Shown here in pieces: positions 33,015-41,690 of a stretch of DNA of 64,000 nucleotides; position 1 is the stretch's first letter, and each line of letters starts with the position of its first letter. The notes under the pieces were generated by a model. That model saw only the letters and a program-made list of their open reading frames with translations, was not told where the DNA came from and did not search any database. The position numbers were made by a program, and so were the translations under genes. The stretch spans positions 62,001 through 126,000 of the forward strand of contig JAFRSW010000004.1 of NCBI GenBank assembly GCA_017427385.1, in the 5' to 3' direction. The DNA comes from Bacteroidales bacterium (lineage in GTDB: Bacteria; Bacteroidota; Bacteroidia; Bacteroidales; UBA932).

Positions 33015-34832
33015 ATGAAAAAACATATAATAATCATATTTGCAGCGCTTATCGCCTGCTCCTGCAGTGAATGGCTCGAGAGGACTCCTGCCAACAAATT
33101 CGCAGCCGAGACCTTCTTCGCATCTGAGTCCGACCTTGAATTATATGCGAACGGCCTGATCAATTCCGCCCTGCCGGGTGCTTCCGATATGGCTCTCGGC
33201 AGCGACCGTTACACCGATTTCTGCGGCACACGGCAATCCTATGACTTCTTCTGGGGCACATTTACCGCCGCCCAGGCGACCAACTGGAACTCCAGCACCT
33301 GGAGCTTCAACCGCCGTGTGGCGTATATGATAGAGAATATGCCGCGTTGCAAGAACAATGTTTCCTCCGAAATCTACAACCATTACGAAGGTGTGGCCCG
33401 CTTCTGGCGCACGTGGATAACACTCAAGCGCATGAAGGTCTTCGGCGATATCTATTTCATCGATAAGGTCATCCAGCCTTCCGATTCCCTTATACTCTAC
33501 GGCCCGCGCCAGGACAGGGAATACATCTGGCACAGGATGAAGGAAGACCTTGAGTTCGCCTGCGAAAACTGCCTCACTTCCGGCCAGGGCATCAACTCCG
33601 CCGGCAGGGTGTACGTGAACAAATATGTGGCCCTGGCTTTTGCATCGCACGCATTCCTCTTCGAAGGCACATACCGGAAGTACCACAGCGTCAATCCTTC
33701 CACGGGCAAGCCCTGGAACGGGGAATATGAAAGCGCAAACGAATTGCTCTCCCTCGCGGAAAAGTATGCCAAGGAACTTATAGACACAAAGGCGTTCTCG
33801 CTGAACAGCGATTACCGTTCGTTGTTTGTTTCCGCCACCCTTCCCACCGATGAGGTGATATGGGGATGCACTTATTCCAGCGAACTGAGCACGAACCATG
33901 GTGTCACCTACAAGTACTGCTCCACCACCTCCTCTCTCAGCTATTCTCCTACCAAGGAATATGTGAGGATGTTCCTGAAGACCGATGGCAAGCCTGCAGA
34001 AGAGGCGGTGAGCGTGACCAAGGAATTCATTGGCCGCGACAAGCGCCTCGCCGCAACCGTGCTTTCCCCCGGCCAGACCTGGAAACGCCTGAACGGCAGC
34101 AATGAGGAACTACCTCCGAACTGGACCTGGACCTGTGCGGGATATGAGTGGATCAAGTGGGTTCAGCTGGAAGAAGAACCTATGAGTGCGGATAACAAGT
34201 CCTATAACTCCATCCCCATTATCCGTTATGCGGAGGTGCTGCTGAACTATGCCGAAGCTGCCGCGGAACTGGGGCACATGACCCAGACCATCTGGGACCA
34301 GACGATAGGGGCCCTGCGCACCAGGGCAGGAGTCGCCAGCATTTATCCCGGCAGTGCAGGATATGTGGCCGATACATGGCTCCGCAACTACTACACCCTG
34401 GATGTCAAGCATCCTTCCACCCTCACCGACATACAACTGGAGATTCGCCGCGAAAGGGCCACGGAACTCACTCTTGAGGGCCAGAGTCGTTATGACGACC
34501 TGATGCGCTGGTGCCTCGGGGACCTTATCGAGCGCCGCTACAACCACCAGGGATGGAGGGGTATCTATATAACGCCCGAAGAGGCGGCGTCAGGATTCAC
34601 CTGGGCCGGCAAGACATATACGGTGTCTTCCGCCAAGGCCTCGAATGAAACCAATTATAAGATTTCCGGCACTGCCAACAGCAACTGGAGCCTGTCCAAC
34701 GGCACTTACGGCTATCTTATCTACAACTACAAGCTTGTTTGGGATGATATGATGTACACCCATCCGATTCCCCTTTCTGCTCTGAATGTAAATCCCAACC
34801 TCGGCCAGAACGAAGGTTGGCAGTGGATGTAA
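33015..34832 (+). CDS. SusD/RagB-type glycan-binding lipoprotein
   Basis: 605 residues with a short lipoprotein signal (MKKHIIIIFAALIACSC; lipidation at Cys15 or Cys17). SWLERTP-like opening (SEWLERTPANKFAAETFFAS) and LELYANGL are typical, as are the helical TPR units and the C-terminal signatures PIIRYAEVLLNYAEAAAELG, ALRTRAGVASIYP, EIRRERATELTLEGQSRYDD and HPIPLSALNVNPNLGQNEGW. It forms the lid of the SusC transporter at the cell surface. Complete. Confidence 0.97.
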   Translation: MKKHIIIIFAALIACSCSEWLERTPANKFAAETFFASESDLELYANGLINSALPGASDMALGSDRYTDFCGTRQSYDFFWGTFTAAQATNWNSSTWSFNRRVAYMIENMPRCKNNVSSEIYNHYEGVARFWRTWITLKRMKVFGDIYFIDKVIQPSDSLILYGPRQDREYIWHRMKEDLEFACENCLTSGQGINSAGRVYVNKYVALAFASHAFLFEGTYRKYHSVNPSTGKPWNGEYESANELLSLAEKYAKELIDTKAFSLNSDYRSLFVSATLPTDEVIWGCTYSSELSTNHGVTYKYCSTTSSLSYSPTKEYVRMFLKTDGKPAEEAVSVTKEFIGRDKRLAATVLSPGQTWKRLNGSNEELPPNWTWTCAGYEWIKWVQLEEEPMSADNKSYNSIPIIRYAEVLLNYAEAAAELGHMTQTIWDQTIGALRTRAGVASIYPGSAGYVADTWLRNYYTLDVKHPSTLTDIQLEIRRERATELTLEGQSRYDDLMRWCLGDLIERRYNHQGWRGIYITPEEAASGFTWAGKTYTVSSAKASNETNYKISGTANSNWSLSNGTYGYLIYNYKLVWDDMMYTHPIPLSALNVNPNLGQNEGWQWM

Positions 34833-34850
34833 TATAAATAGTCATATACT

Positions 34851-36482
34851 ATGAAAAAGAATTTATTGCGTTTGATCGTTGCAGTTTCTGCGCTGGGTTT
34901 CCTGGCTGCGGGCTGTGAAAAAGATCCGAAAAATGAAGGCAAGGAGGACCAGTTCATCAACGTCAGCCCCGATAAAATCGAGGCCGGCTTTGAAGAAAAA
35001 GTCACAGAAATCACTGTCGAGTCCAACTGCTCATGGACTATCTCCAAGACGGATTCCGAAGGTACGGCCGTAGACTGGGTTAAGTGCGACAAGACCACCG
35101 GAAAAGACAATACCACCTTCAATGTGAAGGTTTTCAAGAACGAAACCGCATCCGCCCGCAGGGCCACCGTAACCCTTGCAAGCGGCGATACCAAAGCCTT
35201 TATCGACGTCTCGCAGGGAGCCAATCCTAATCCGGAAAAACCCGATGACCCCGTTATCCCGGATGATCCTCAGCCCGGCACGGATCCGGAGCCTTACGGA
35301 GATGTTGTCAAACTTGCTTTCGACTTTACCCAGACTCCTTTCGACGGCTGGCCTACAGCCTCAAACTATGATCATACGGAAGGCGGAATCAACTGTGTTT
35401 ATCCGCTTGGAGGAAGGGACTACACCTTTGTGCTGGCCGATTGCGGTGGTGCTGCCAAGGCACAGATGTACTGGGCCGTTGACGGTACCCCACGCCTCGC
35501 TTTCGGCGCCCAGTACCGCTACCTCGGCCTTCCCGCCATTGATGGATATATCCTCTGCTCGGTCGCATGCACCAGCGTTCTGTTGAATGACGCGTCAGCG
35601 TCCATGGCGCCGAAGATGGCCATTACAAACAAGATTGCCGCTTCAGCCGCAGATGCCAAGGCCATAACGGACGACTCTGCGGATATAGTCGCCGGAGGAA
35701 AATTCCAGACATGGACAGCGGGTGGTGGCGGCACCTATACTTATAATCTGACAGGTCTGGCGGTCAACACCGTATATTACATATATGCGCTGGTGAAAGG
35801 AGCGGTTTCCACTCTTGAACTGACTTACTACAAAGAAGGAACGACCCCTCCCGCCCCGGATCCCGGAACCGATCCCGGCACCGACCCTGATCCCGGCACT
35901 GACCCTGATCCCGGAACTGATCCTGACCCCGGCACGGATCCCTATCAGCCGTCTGCCGATGCCATCGCCCTGAGTTTCGACTTTACGGTCACGCCTCTGG
36001 AGGGTTGGCCTACGGAGGCTAAAGGATATGACACATCAACCGGAAAAGAGTGCGTCTATCCTCTGGAAGGAAAAGATTACTCTTTCCTTCTTGCCGACTG
36101 CGGAGGTGCTGCCAATGCCAACATGTTCTGGAATCCCGGCCCTCCCGCATTCCTCTCGTTCAATGCTCAATACCGTTATCTTGGACTTCCCACAGTGGAA
36201 GGACTCAGGCTCAAGAGGGTTTACTGCGAAAACGTGTATCTTTCGACCCAGGTTCCCAAGTTCTACATAACCAACAAGGTCGCAGCATCAGCAAACGACG
36301 CGAAAGCGATCACCAATGATTCCGATGATGTCGTGGATGGCGGAGAGTTCCAAACCTGGGACGCTGCCGGCGGTGGAAAGTACACATACACCCTTAGCGG
36401 TACGGAACTTAATACCAGATACTACATCTATGCGCAGGTAAAGGGCGCCGTTTCCAAACTTGTACTCACCTATGACAAATAG
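34851..36482 (+). CDS. Surface lipoprotein: BACON domain plus two copies of unassigned domain X
   Basis: 543 residues. Lipoprotein signal with Cys22 (ALGFLAAGC). Residues about 36-123 look like a BACON domain (INVSPDKIEAGF, ESNCSWTISK, RRATVTLASGDTKAFIDVSQ). Then come two copies of a domain I cannot name, about 150-327 and 371-542, separated by a Pro/Asp/Gly/Thr repeat linker (about 335-366, PGTDPD units). Each copy has FDF, GWPT, CVYPL.G.DY(T/S)F, LADCGGA, QYRYLGLP and an end LELTY/LVLTY. Position after SusD is that of a surface glycan-binding protein, so a carbohydrate-binding role for domain X is inferred. The 3' end overlaps the next gene by 11 bases. Confidence 0.85.
   Translation: MKKNLLRLIVAVSALGFLAAGCEKDPKNEGKEDQFINVSPDKIEAGFEEKVTEITVESNCSWTISKTDSEGTAVDWVKCDKTTGKDNTTFNVKVFKNETASARRATVTLASGDTKAFIDVSQGANPNPEKPDDPVIPDDPQPGTDPEPYGDVVKLAFDFTQTPFDGWPTASNYDHTEGGINCVYPLGGRDYTFVLADCGGAAKAQMYWAVDGTPRLAFGAQYRYLGLPAIDGYILCSVACTSVLLNDASASMAPKMAITNKIAASAADAKAITDDSADIVAGGKFQTWTAGGGGTYTYNLTGLAVNTVYYIYALVKGAVSTLELTYYKEGTTPPAPDPGTDPGTDPDPGTDPDPGTDPDPGTDPYQPSADAIALSFDFTVTPLEGWPTEAKGYDTSTGKECVYPLEGKDYSFLLADCGGAANANMFWNPGPPAFLSFNAQYRYLGLPTVEGLRLKRVYCENVYLSTQVPKFYITNKVAASANDAKAITNDSDDVVDGGEFQTWDAAGGGKYTYTLSGTELNTRYYIYAQVKGAVSKLVLTYDK
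35858..35942 (+). repeat. Short tandem repeat encoding a Pro-Gly-Thr-Asp linker
   Basis: Degenerate 12/18-base units encoding DPGTDP and DPGTDPDPGT repeats, about 28 residues, joining the two domain X copies. Units differ at third codon positions, so it is maintained as protein rather than as DNA sequence. Copy number could vary between strains. Confidence 0.8.
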
Positions 36483-37677
36483 GCTATCAATAATCCTTGT
36501 TGCTATCGCAGGGGCCCTTCTGGGCTCCTGCGGAGAGAAGGACACACCGCCGGTTGCAGAATCCCTTGCCGTCGAGCCCTCGGAAATCAATGCCGTCAAG
36601 GACATTGCAAGCTACAAGATCGATATCGTTTCCAACACATCGTGGACGGCATCTTTTGCAGGAGAATCCGGAGAAGAGGCTACCTGGGGAGTTCTTAACC
36701 GCACTTCCGGCACGGGGGACGCGAGCCTGACGTTGCGTCTTTACGAAAATAAATACAAGAGCAGCCGGGCAGCAACCCTGAACGTGAAAACAAAGGGTGG
36801 ACTGTCTGCGAGCATAGCGGTCACGCAGGAAGGAGACTCCGGCTCCCAGCAGGAGCAGGCCACCATAAAACTGCGGGCAGGCACATATAACATGCGCGGA
36901 AGCTGGCTGACGGAGAGCGACGCCAACAACTCATGGGAAAACCGCAAAACGCGCATGCAGCAGTCGCTGCAGGAATGCGCTTTCGACATATTTGGCATGC
37001 AGGAGGTTGGGACCGCCCAGCAATCCTGGCTCAATTCCACCTTTGCCGACACCTGGACATTCAAATTCTTCAGCCCTTATTCCCAGAATGGCAGCGGTGA
37101 CAGGGGACAGGGAATCGCCTGGAGGACGGACTCCTTCACCATGAGCAACTGGCACTATTTCTGGCTTGGGAGCGACCACGGCACGATGAGCACCAATGAT
37201 ACCGGTACTAACGGAAGTTTCAAGCGTGGCGGATGCTGCTGCGTGCTCACGCATAAAGCCAGCGGAGTGAAGCTATTCTTCATGAACACTCACGGATGCA
37301 TGAATGCCGATAAGAGAGAAGAGTATGCCGCACAGTATGAGCAGATGGAGAAACTTTACAATGTGGACGGCCTTCCCTCCTTCTTTGTCGGAGACATGAA
37401 TTCCTCGGAGTCCTCGGAATTGGGTTCTCCCTACATGGTTTATACTTCTTATTGGAAAGACTCCTTCAATGAAGCGCCGGCAAACAGGAAATCCGGCAGC
37501 ACCAATACGTTCAACGGCTATTCTTCAACTAGCGGAAAGAGCCGCATAGACATGATATTCTTCCGCGGAGGAAACCCCATATCGATCGAAACATATGCGT
37601 GCAAGAACACGCTTTACGGAGGGTTGTACGCCTCCGACCACTTCCCCGTGTATGCAGATGTATCGATCACAAACTGA
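36472..37677 (+). CDS. EEP-fold phosphoesterase-like lipoprotein with BACON domain (EEP1)
   Basis: 401 residues from ATG 36472, chosen because it begins the lipoprotein signal (MTNRLSIILVAIAGALLGSC, Cys20); it overlaps the previous stop by 11 bases. A BACON-like domain (about 30-121) is followed by an endonuclease/exonuclease/phosphatase domain (about 135-400) with AGTYNMR (N140), MQEVG (Glu178), NTHG (His274), VGDMN (Asp308, Asn310), SRIDMIFF and SDHFPVY (Asp389, His390). All metal and catalytic positions of the fold are present. The family cleaves phosphodiesters or phosphomonoesters; substrate here unknown. Export to the surface points to a phosphorylated glycan, lipid or nucleic acid. Confidence 0.87.
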   Translation: MTNRLSIILVAIAGALLGSCGEKDTPPVAESLAVEPSEINAVKDIASYKIDIVSNTSWTASFAGESGEEATWGVLNRTSGTGDASLTLRLYENKYKSSRAATLNVKTKGGLSASIAVTQEGDSGSQQEQATIKLRAGTYNMRGSWLTESDANNSWENRKTRMQQSLQECAFDIFGMQEVGTAQQSWLNSTFADTWTFKFFSPYSQNGSGDRGQGIAWRTDSFTMSNWHYFWLGSDHGTMSTNDTGTNGSFKRGGCCCVLTHKASGVKLFFMNTHGCMNADKREEYAAQYEQMEKLYNVDGLPSFFVGDMNSSESSELGSPYMVYTSYWKDSFNEAPANRKSGSTNTFNGYSSTSGKSRIDMIFFRGGNPISIETYACKNTLYGGLYASDHFPVYADVSITN

Positions 37678-37683
37678 TTTATA

Positions 37684-39039
37684 ATGAAAAAAAGCTTTAT
37701 AATAGCACTTGCGTCGCTTGCCTGCGCGTCTGTAATACAGGCAAAAGATATAGACCTCAAGAAGTACGGAGCAAAGGCCGATGGCAAGACCAAGGTTACC
37801 AAAGTGCTTCAGAAGGCCATTGATGAGGTTTCAAATGCCGGTGGCGGAAAGGTTGTCCTCTCTGGAGGGACCTTCCTCGTGACCCCCTTCGAGATTAAAA
37901 GCGGGGTGGAACTGGTCATCGACGCCGATGCCGTCCTCCTGGCTTCGCCCGATCTCGCAGATTATCCGGAACGCACCGATGTGCGGCATTATGATTCCGA
38001 GGCGATGCCACGCTTCAGGAACGTTTCCCTGATTTATGCCGATGAGGCCGAGAACATAGCCATCACCGGCCGCGGCGTAATCGACTGCAACGGAACATGT
38101 TTCACCAAACCGAAGGAAGGAGACAATTGGACGGGCTGGCACTTTGTCCGCACCGTGCCGCGCAAACAATCCCTCCCCAGGGTGGTATTCTTTGCCGGAT
38201 GCAAGAATGTGAGGATTACCGATGTGACCATGCGCAACCAGCCTGCCGGATGGAGTTATTGGATTCACGACTGCGATTATGTCCATTTCGACCGCTGCAA
38301 CATCCTTGCAGACGTCCGCTATCCCAACAACGACGGCATTCACCTGAACTGCTCGCGCGATGTTACGGTGTCCAACTGCATCATAGAATCCGGCGATGAT
38401 TCTATCATCATCCGCGCCAACAGCCGTTCCCTAAAGGAGGATAAGGCCTGCGAACGTGTGACCATCACCAACTGCGTACTTCGCAGCTGGTCGGCGGCAA
38501 TTCGCCTCGGATGGACAAACGATGGGATAATACGCGACTGCTTGCTTTCCAATCTGGTTATTTATGACTCTTCGAAAGGGGTGAGCATAGATCTGCCGGA
38601 ATACACGGCTCGAAACCCTCAGGATGCATCTAACGACTATGGCAGGGAAGCTACCCTGATTGAGAATATCCACTTCTCCAACATCCGCATGGATAAGGTA
38701 TTCTACCCCGTTTACGGCCGGGTTCATGAAAATCCGGAGGTCCTTGCTGCGGCTATCCGCAATCTTCGCTTTACCGACATGCAGGTGGAATCTATGTATA
38801 TGCCTTATCTGCAGGGCAGGAAAGACTGTCCTTTCCAGGATATTCTTTTCAGCAACTGCCGGTTTACGCGTCTTACCCAGGCAGATATGCCTGATGTGAA
38901 CCGACATGGTCCCGTGCCGAAGAAAATGCCCGAAATGTTTGTACATGTGGAGAGAGTCAACTTCGAGAATTGTTCATTCACCTTTACCGGCGACTTCAAT
39001 TTCAAGAACAATTACGATTGGACTGCAGCGGACAGATAA
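37684..39039 (+). CDS. GH28-like beta-helix glycosidase, exported
   Basis: 451 residues with a signal peptide (MKKSFIIALASLACASVIQA). The opening DIDLKKYGAKADGKTKVTKV and AGGGKVVLSGGTFLVTPFEI are those of GH28/pectate-lyase-superfamily right-handed beta helices. NNDGIHLNCSRDVT (N-x-D) and IESGDDSIIIRAN (Asp-Asp) match two GH28 motifs. The usual GHG segment and RxK pair are not apparent; the corresponding region reads RSWSAAIRLGWTNDG. It may thus be a divergent member acting on uronate or rhamnose-containing chains. It is 6 bases after EEP1 and 4 bases before EEP2. Confidence 0.83.
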   Translation: MKKSFIIALASLACASVIQAKDIDLKKYGAKADGKTKVTKVLQKAIDEVSNAGGGKVVLSGGTFLVTPFEIKSGVELVIDADAVLLASPDLADYPERTDVRHYDSEAMPRFRNVSLIYADEAENIAITGRGVIDCNGTCFTKPKEGDNWTGWHFVRTVPRKQSLPRVVFFAGCKNVRITDVTMRNQPAGWSYWIHDCDYVHFDRCNILADVRYPNNDGIHLNCSRDVTVSNCIIESGDDSIIIRANSRSLKEDKACERVTITNCVLRSWSAAIRLGWTNDGIIRDCLLSNLVIYDSSKGVSIDLPEYTARNPQDASNDYGREATLIENIHFSNIRMDKVFYPVYGRVHENPEVLAAAIRNLRFTDMQVESMYMPYLQGRKDCPFQDILFSNCRFTRLTQADMPDVNRHGPVPKKMPEMFVHVERVNFENCSFTFTGDFNFKNNYDWTAADR

Positions 39040-39043
39040 TGCC

Positions 39044-39940
39044 ATGGTTATGCGAAAGATATTCTTTATGATGGCCGCCACCATGGCAACTCTCTTTCTC
39101 GCCTGTGCAATTTGTCCGGCGAAGAAGCCGGCACAGCTCCGTGTCGGTTCATATAACCTGCGTCGTGCTCCGCTGGATGCGAAAAGCCCGGACAATAACT
39201 GGCAGGCCCGTGAGCCGAGGGTAATCCAGTCCATCCTGGCCTGCAAATTCGATATATGCGGCTTGCAGGAAGTGGATTCTAAGGAGCAGGAAAGTGTTCC
39301 CCGTCTGCTCGCTGAAAACGGGGCGGATTATGATTGCTATTTCTTCGGCCCTTATGCGGAAGATGGCCATGGCACCAAGGCACACGGCGTAATCTGGCGC
39401 AAAGATCGTTTCGCCCTCGTGGGAGAACCCCATTATTTCTGGACATCCAATCCTCCGGAGAAAAGACAAATTAACGACGGAGGTAAGTTCATGAGGGGTG
39501 GTTTTTGCCTGACGCTGAGGGAGGTGAAAGGTCGCCGCTATTATTTCGTGATGGTGACGCACGCTCCTCTCAACAAGCAGGACCATGCCGCCGGTGCCCA
39601 TATCTTCATCGATATGGAAAAGAAATACAATCCGAAAGGGTATCCCTCTTTTTTCGTTGGTGATTTCAATGCCAGGGAAAGCGACGACGCTTCGGCCACC
39701 TATAGGACTTGGTGGACGGATTCTTTTCACGCCTTCGATGCCAACCCCGAATTTCGCACCGGCCCTCAAGGCACATTCAATGGTTGGAAACCGGAACCGC
39801 TCCCAACCAACCGCATAGATTTCATTTACTACAAGGGAAAAGGAGTGACGCCGCTTCGTTATGTTTGCGACGACACCCTTTACGGCGGGCTCGTAGCCTC
39901 CGACCATTTCCCCATATACGTAGATTTCAGAATCAAATAG
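39044..39940 (+). CDS. EEP-fold phosphoesterase-like lipoprotein (EEP2)
   Basis: 298 residues from ATG 39044 (a second ATG at 39050 is also possible). Signal with lipobox near LFLAC (Cys21). The EEP domain follows directly without a BACON domain: LRVGSYNLRR, CGLQEVD (catalytic Glu), MVTHAPL, FFVGDFNARESDDA, NRIDFIYYKGKGVTP, LVASDHFPIYVDF. Motif set complete. Sequence similarity to EEP1 and EEP3 is clear (NNW..RE.RV.QSI, YFW, RGG). Same transcript as GH28 (4-base gap). Confidence 0.87.
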   Translation: MVMRKIFFMMAATMATLFLACAICPAKKPAQLRVGSYNLRRAPLDAKSPDNNWQAREPRVIQSILACKFDICGLQEVDSKEQESVPRLLAENGADYDCYFFGPYAEDGHGTKAHGVIWRKDRFALVGEPHYFWTSNPPEKRQINDGGKFMRGGFCLTLREVKGRRYYFVMVTHAPLNKQDHAAGAHIFIDMEKKYNPKGYPSFFVGDFNARESDDASATYRTWWTDSFHAFDANPEFRTGPQGTFNGWKPEPLPTNRIDFIYYKGKGVTPLRYVCDDTLYGGLVASDHFPIYVDFRIK

Positions 39941-39951
39941 CATAAAACACT

Positions 39952-40089
39952 ATGAAAACAAAAGAGTATCTGCCACCGGCAGTTCAAGTTTTATCCATGA
40001 AGACAGAAGGTCTTGTGTGTACCAGTGACATCATCCTTTCTACGGTAGCCACCGAAGAATGGGATGTAGTTGATTTATCCACCCTTTAA
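39952..40089 (+). CDS. 45-residue peptide preceding a fimbrillin-like gene (peptide 1)
   Basis: ATG 39952 to TAA 40089, 45 residues, beginning MKTKEYLPPAVQVLSMKTEG and continuing LVCTSDIILSTVATEEWDVV to the end DLSTL. No signal peptide. It is clearly related to the peptide at 41542-41679: same length, a shared pattern Y.xP...VL..k.EG(L/I)VC.S, and an acidic Trp-containing tail (EEWDVVDL versus EDWDEVNL). The stop TAA shares its last A with an ATG of the fimbrillin-like frame. Such short frames are often left out of annotations. Function unknown; a peptide precursor or an assembly partner of the following lipoprotein is conceivable. Confidence 0.75.
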   Translation: MKTKEYLPPAVQVLSMKTEGLVCTSDIILSTVATEEWDVVDLSTL

Positions 40090-40100
40090 TGCAGACGATT

Positions 40101-41525
40101 ATGAAAAGGAACAGATTATTCATATTTGTTGCAGCCGTCGCAGCGATGGCTGCCTGCACGAAAACGGCCGATCCGGAGAATGCTTCCAACGAATATATAG
40201 TCGATGGTGTGCGTACCGTGGTTTTCAAGGCTGTGATGGGAGGTGTCGCCACGCCGGATTCAAAAGCCGTACTTGATCTTAACGACAAGAGCAAACCGCA
40301 GACTTTCTGGGAAAATGACGATGAAATTACCGTCTATACCTCCGCCGATTATTCGGGGTCTGTTGCAATGTCCATGCGTGGTTATGAATTCAGTACGGAC
40401 CTGGTCTCCAATTCCACCTCCGCCACATTTACTTACACGGGGGATGGCTGCACCAGCGGAGACTATCTTGCCATTTATCCCGCTGCAAACGAGAACAGGG
40501 CGATCAATTATACTCCCACTGATGGGGCGTATAGGATGGCGGCTGTCGATGTGCCTACAAATCAGACTCTTGTGGCAGGCAGTTTCGATAAGAGCGCTGC
40601 TGTCATGACCGCCTATGCTCCTGCGGGATCCAGCACCTTGAACTTCAAGAATGCGACCGCCCTCATCAAGTTCCAGGTGGCTGATGCGGATATCAAGGGC
40701 GGTAGCATAGTCGCAGACGGTGCCGACCGTATCTCCGGAAGATTCCGTGCCGATGTCAGCACGGCATCTCCCTACGAACCGGTACTGTCAGAGTATAGCG
40801 CCACGGGCGTGGTTGAACAGAACTATGTGAACTTCACCCTCGACGGCGGCGCATCTCTTTCTGTTGGAACGGATTACTATGTGGCTGTACGCCCTACCGA
40901 CCTTACAGACGGTTTCAAGGTTTACTTGAATGGATATCTGGTGAAAACTATCAGCAAATCCGCTTGCGCCTCCTTTGCAAGGAATAAGGTTTACAATCTG
41001 GGCACATTGACAAAGGCCGGTGCCGAGGAAATGGTCTTGCCTTTTGATTTTTCCGGCACTCCGCCCACGGTGGACCCTGCATGGCCTACTACATACGGAT
41101 ACACACATGTTGATGGCGGTATTGAACGGGTATATCCGCTGTATGGAACGAATTACTCTTTCTGCCTTGCCGATTGTGGCGGAGCGGGCAAAGCAAATGT
41201 TTGTTGGTACAGTACGGGGCTCTTATTCAACGCGTCACAGCGTTATTTCGGCCTCCCCGCAATTCCGGGATACAAACTGACCAAGATAGACTGCTACAAA
41301 AAAAGTGGCGGCCTCACAGCAAAATTTGAAATAGTGGAAAGCATAGTTGGCAACACTTCGGACGCTCCTGCTGATATTGTGACAGGTGGGGAGGCGCAGG
41401 TATTCAACGAGAATGGCAAATGGTTCACTTACGAATTGTCCGGGACGGCGGCCAACACCAGATACTATATCTATTGCATGGTGAAAGGGACTATTGCCGC
41501 CATCACGCTAACCTACGAACAGTAA
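40101..41525 (+). CDS. Fimbrillin-like lipoprotein with C-terminal domain X (protein B)
   Basis: 474 residues from ATG 40101, which begins the lipoprotein signal MKRNRLFIFVAAVAAMAAC (Cys19); an ATG at 40089 overlapping the peptide 1 stop would add four residues. Residues about 35-305 fit the Mfa-like fimbrillin pattern (VVFKAVMG, FWENDDEITVYT, YEFSTDLVS, ATFTYTGDG, LAIYPA, YRMAAVDVPTNQTLVAGSF, LNFKNATALIKFQV, YYVAVRPTDL, NKVYNLGTL). Residues 311-473 are one domain X (FDF, AWPT, VYPLYGTNYSFCLADCGGAG, RYFGLPAIPGYKL, ITLTYEQ). It may be a surface adhesin or binding subunit rather than a polymerising pilin. Confidence 0.82.
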   Translation: MKRNRLFIFVAAVAAMAACTKTADPENASNEYIVDGVRTVVFKAVMGGVATPDSKAVLDLNDKSKPQTFWENDDEITVYTSADYSGSVAMSMRGYEFSTDLVSNSTSATFTYTGDGCTSGDYLAIYPAANENRAINYTPTDGAYRMAAVDVPTNQTLVAGSFDKSAAVMTAYAPAGSSTLNFKNATALIKFQVADADIKGGSIVADGADRISGRFRADVSTASPYEPVLSEYSATGVVEQNYVNFTLDGGASLSVGTDYYVAVRPTDLTDGFKVYLNGYLVKTISKSACASFARNKVYNLGTLTKAGAEEMVLPFDFSGTPPTVDPAWPTTYGYTHVDGGIERVYPLYGTNYSFCLADCGGAGKANVCWYSTGLLFNASQRYFGLPAIPGYKLTKIDCYKKSGGLTAKFEIVESIVGNTSDAPADIVTGGEAQVFNENGKWFTYELSGTAANTRYYIYCMVKGTIAAITLTYEQ

Positions 41526-41541
41526 CGACAACAATATAATC

Positions 41542-41679
41542 ATGAAAGAAATAAAAAGCAATATGTCCGGTGTGGAATACACCGCTCCGCAGGCCGAAGT
41601 CCTGGTCTTGAAATACGAAGGCATAGTATGCGCAAGCAAAAAATCTTCTTTTGAAGATTGGGACGAAGTAAACCTATAA
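41542..41679 (+). CDS. 45-residue peptide preceding a fimbrillin-like gene (peptide 2)
   Basis: ATG 41542 to TAA 41679, 45 residues, beginning MKEIKSNMSGVEYTAPQAEV and containing LVLKYEGIVCASKKSSFEDW then DEVNL. Paralogue of peptide 1 (39952-40089): identical length, same order of features (aromatic/Pro start, VL, EG-V-C-S core with one Cys, Trp-Asp acidic end). It sits 16 bases after protein B and 11 bases before protein C. No signal peptide or membrane segment. Function unknown. Confidence 0.75.
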   Translation: MKEIKSNMSGVEYTAPQAEVLVLKYEGIVCASKKSSFEDWDEVNL

Positions 41680-41690
41680 TGTGAACAGAC

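Noticed and set aside
35858-35942. Tandem repeat considered as a CRISPR-like array
   Set aside because: Units of 12-18 bases without unique spacers, in frame and encoding a PGTDPD linker between two domains.
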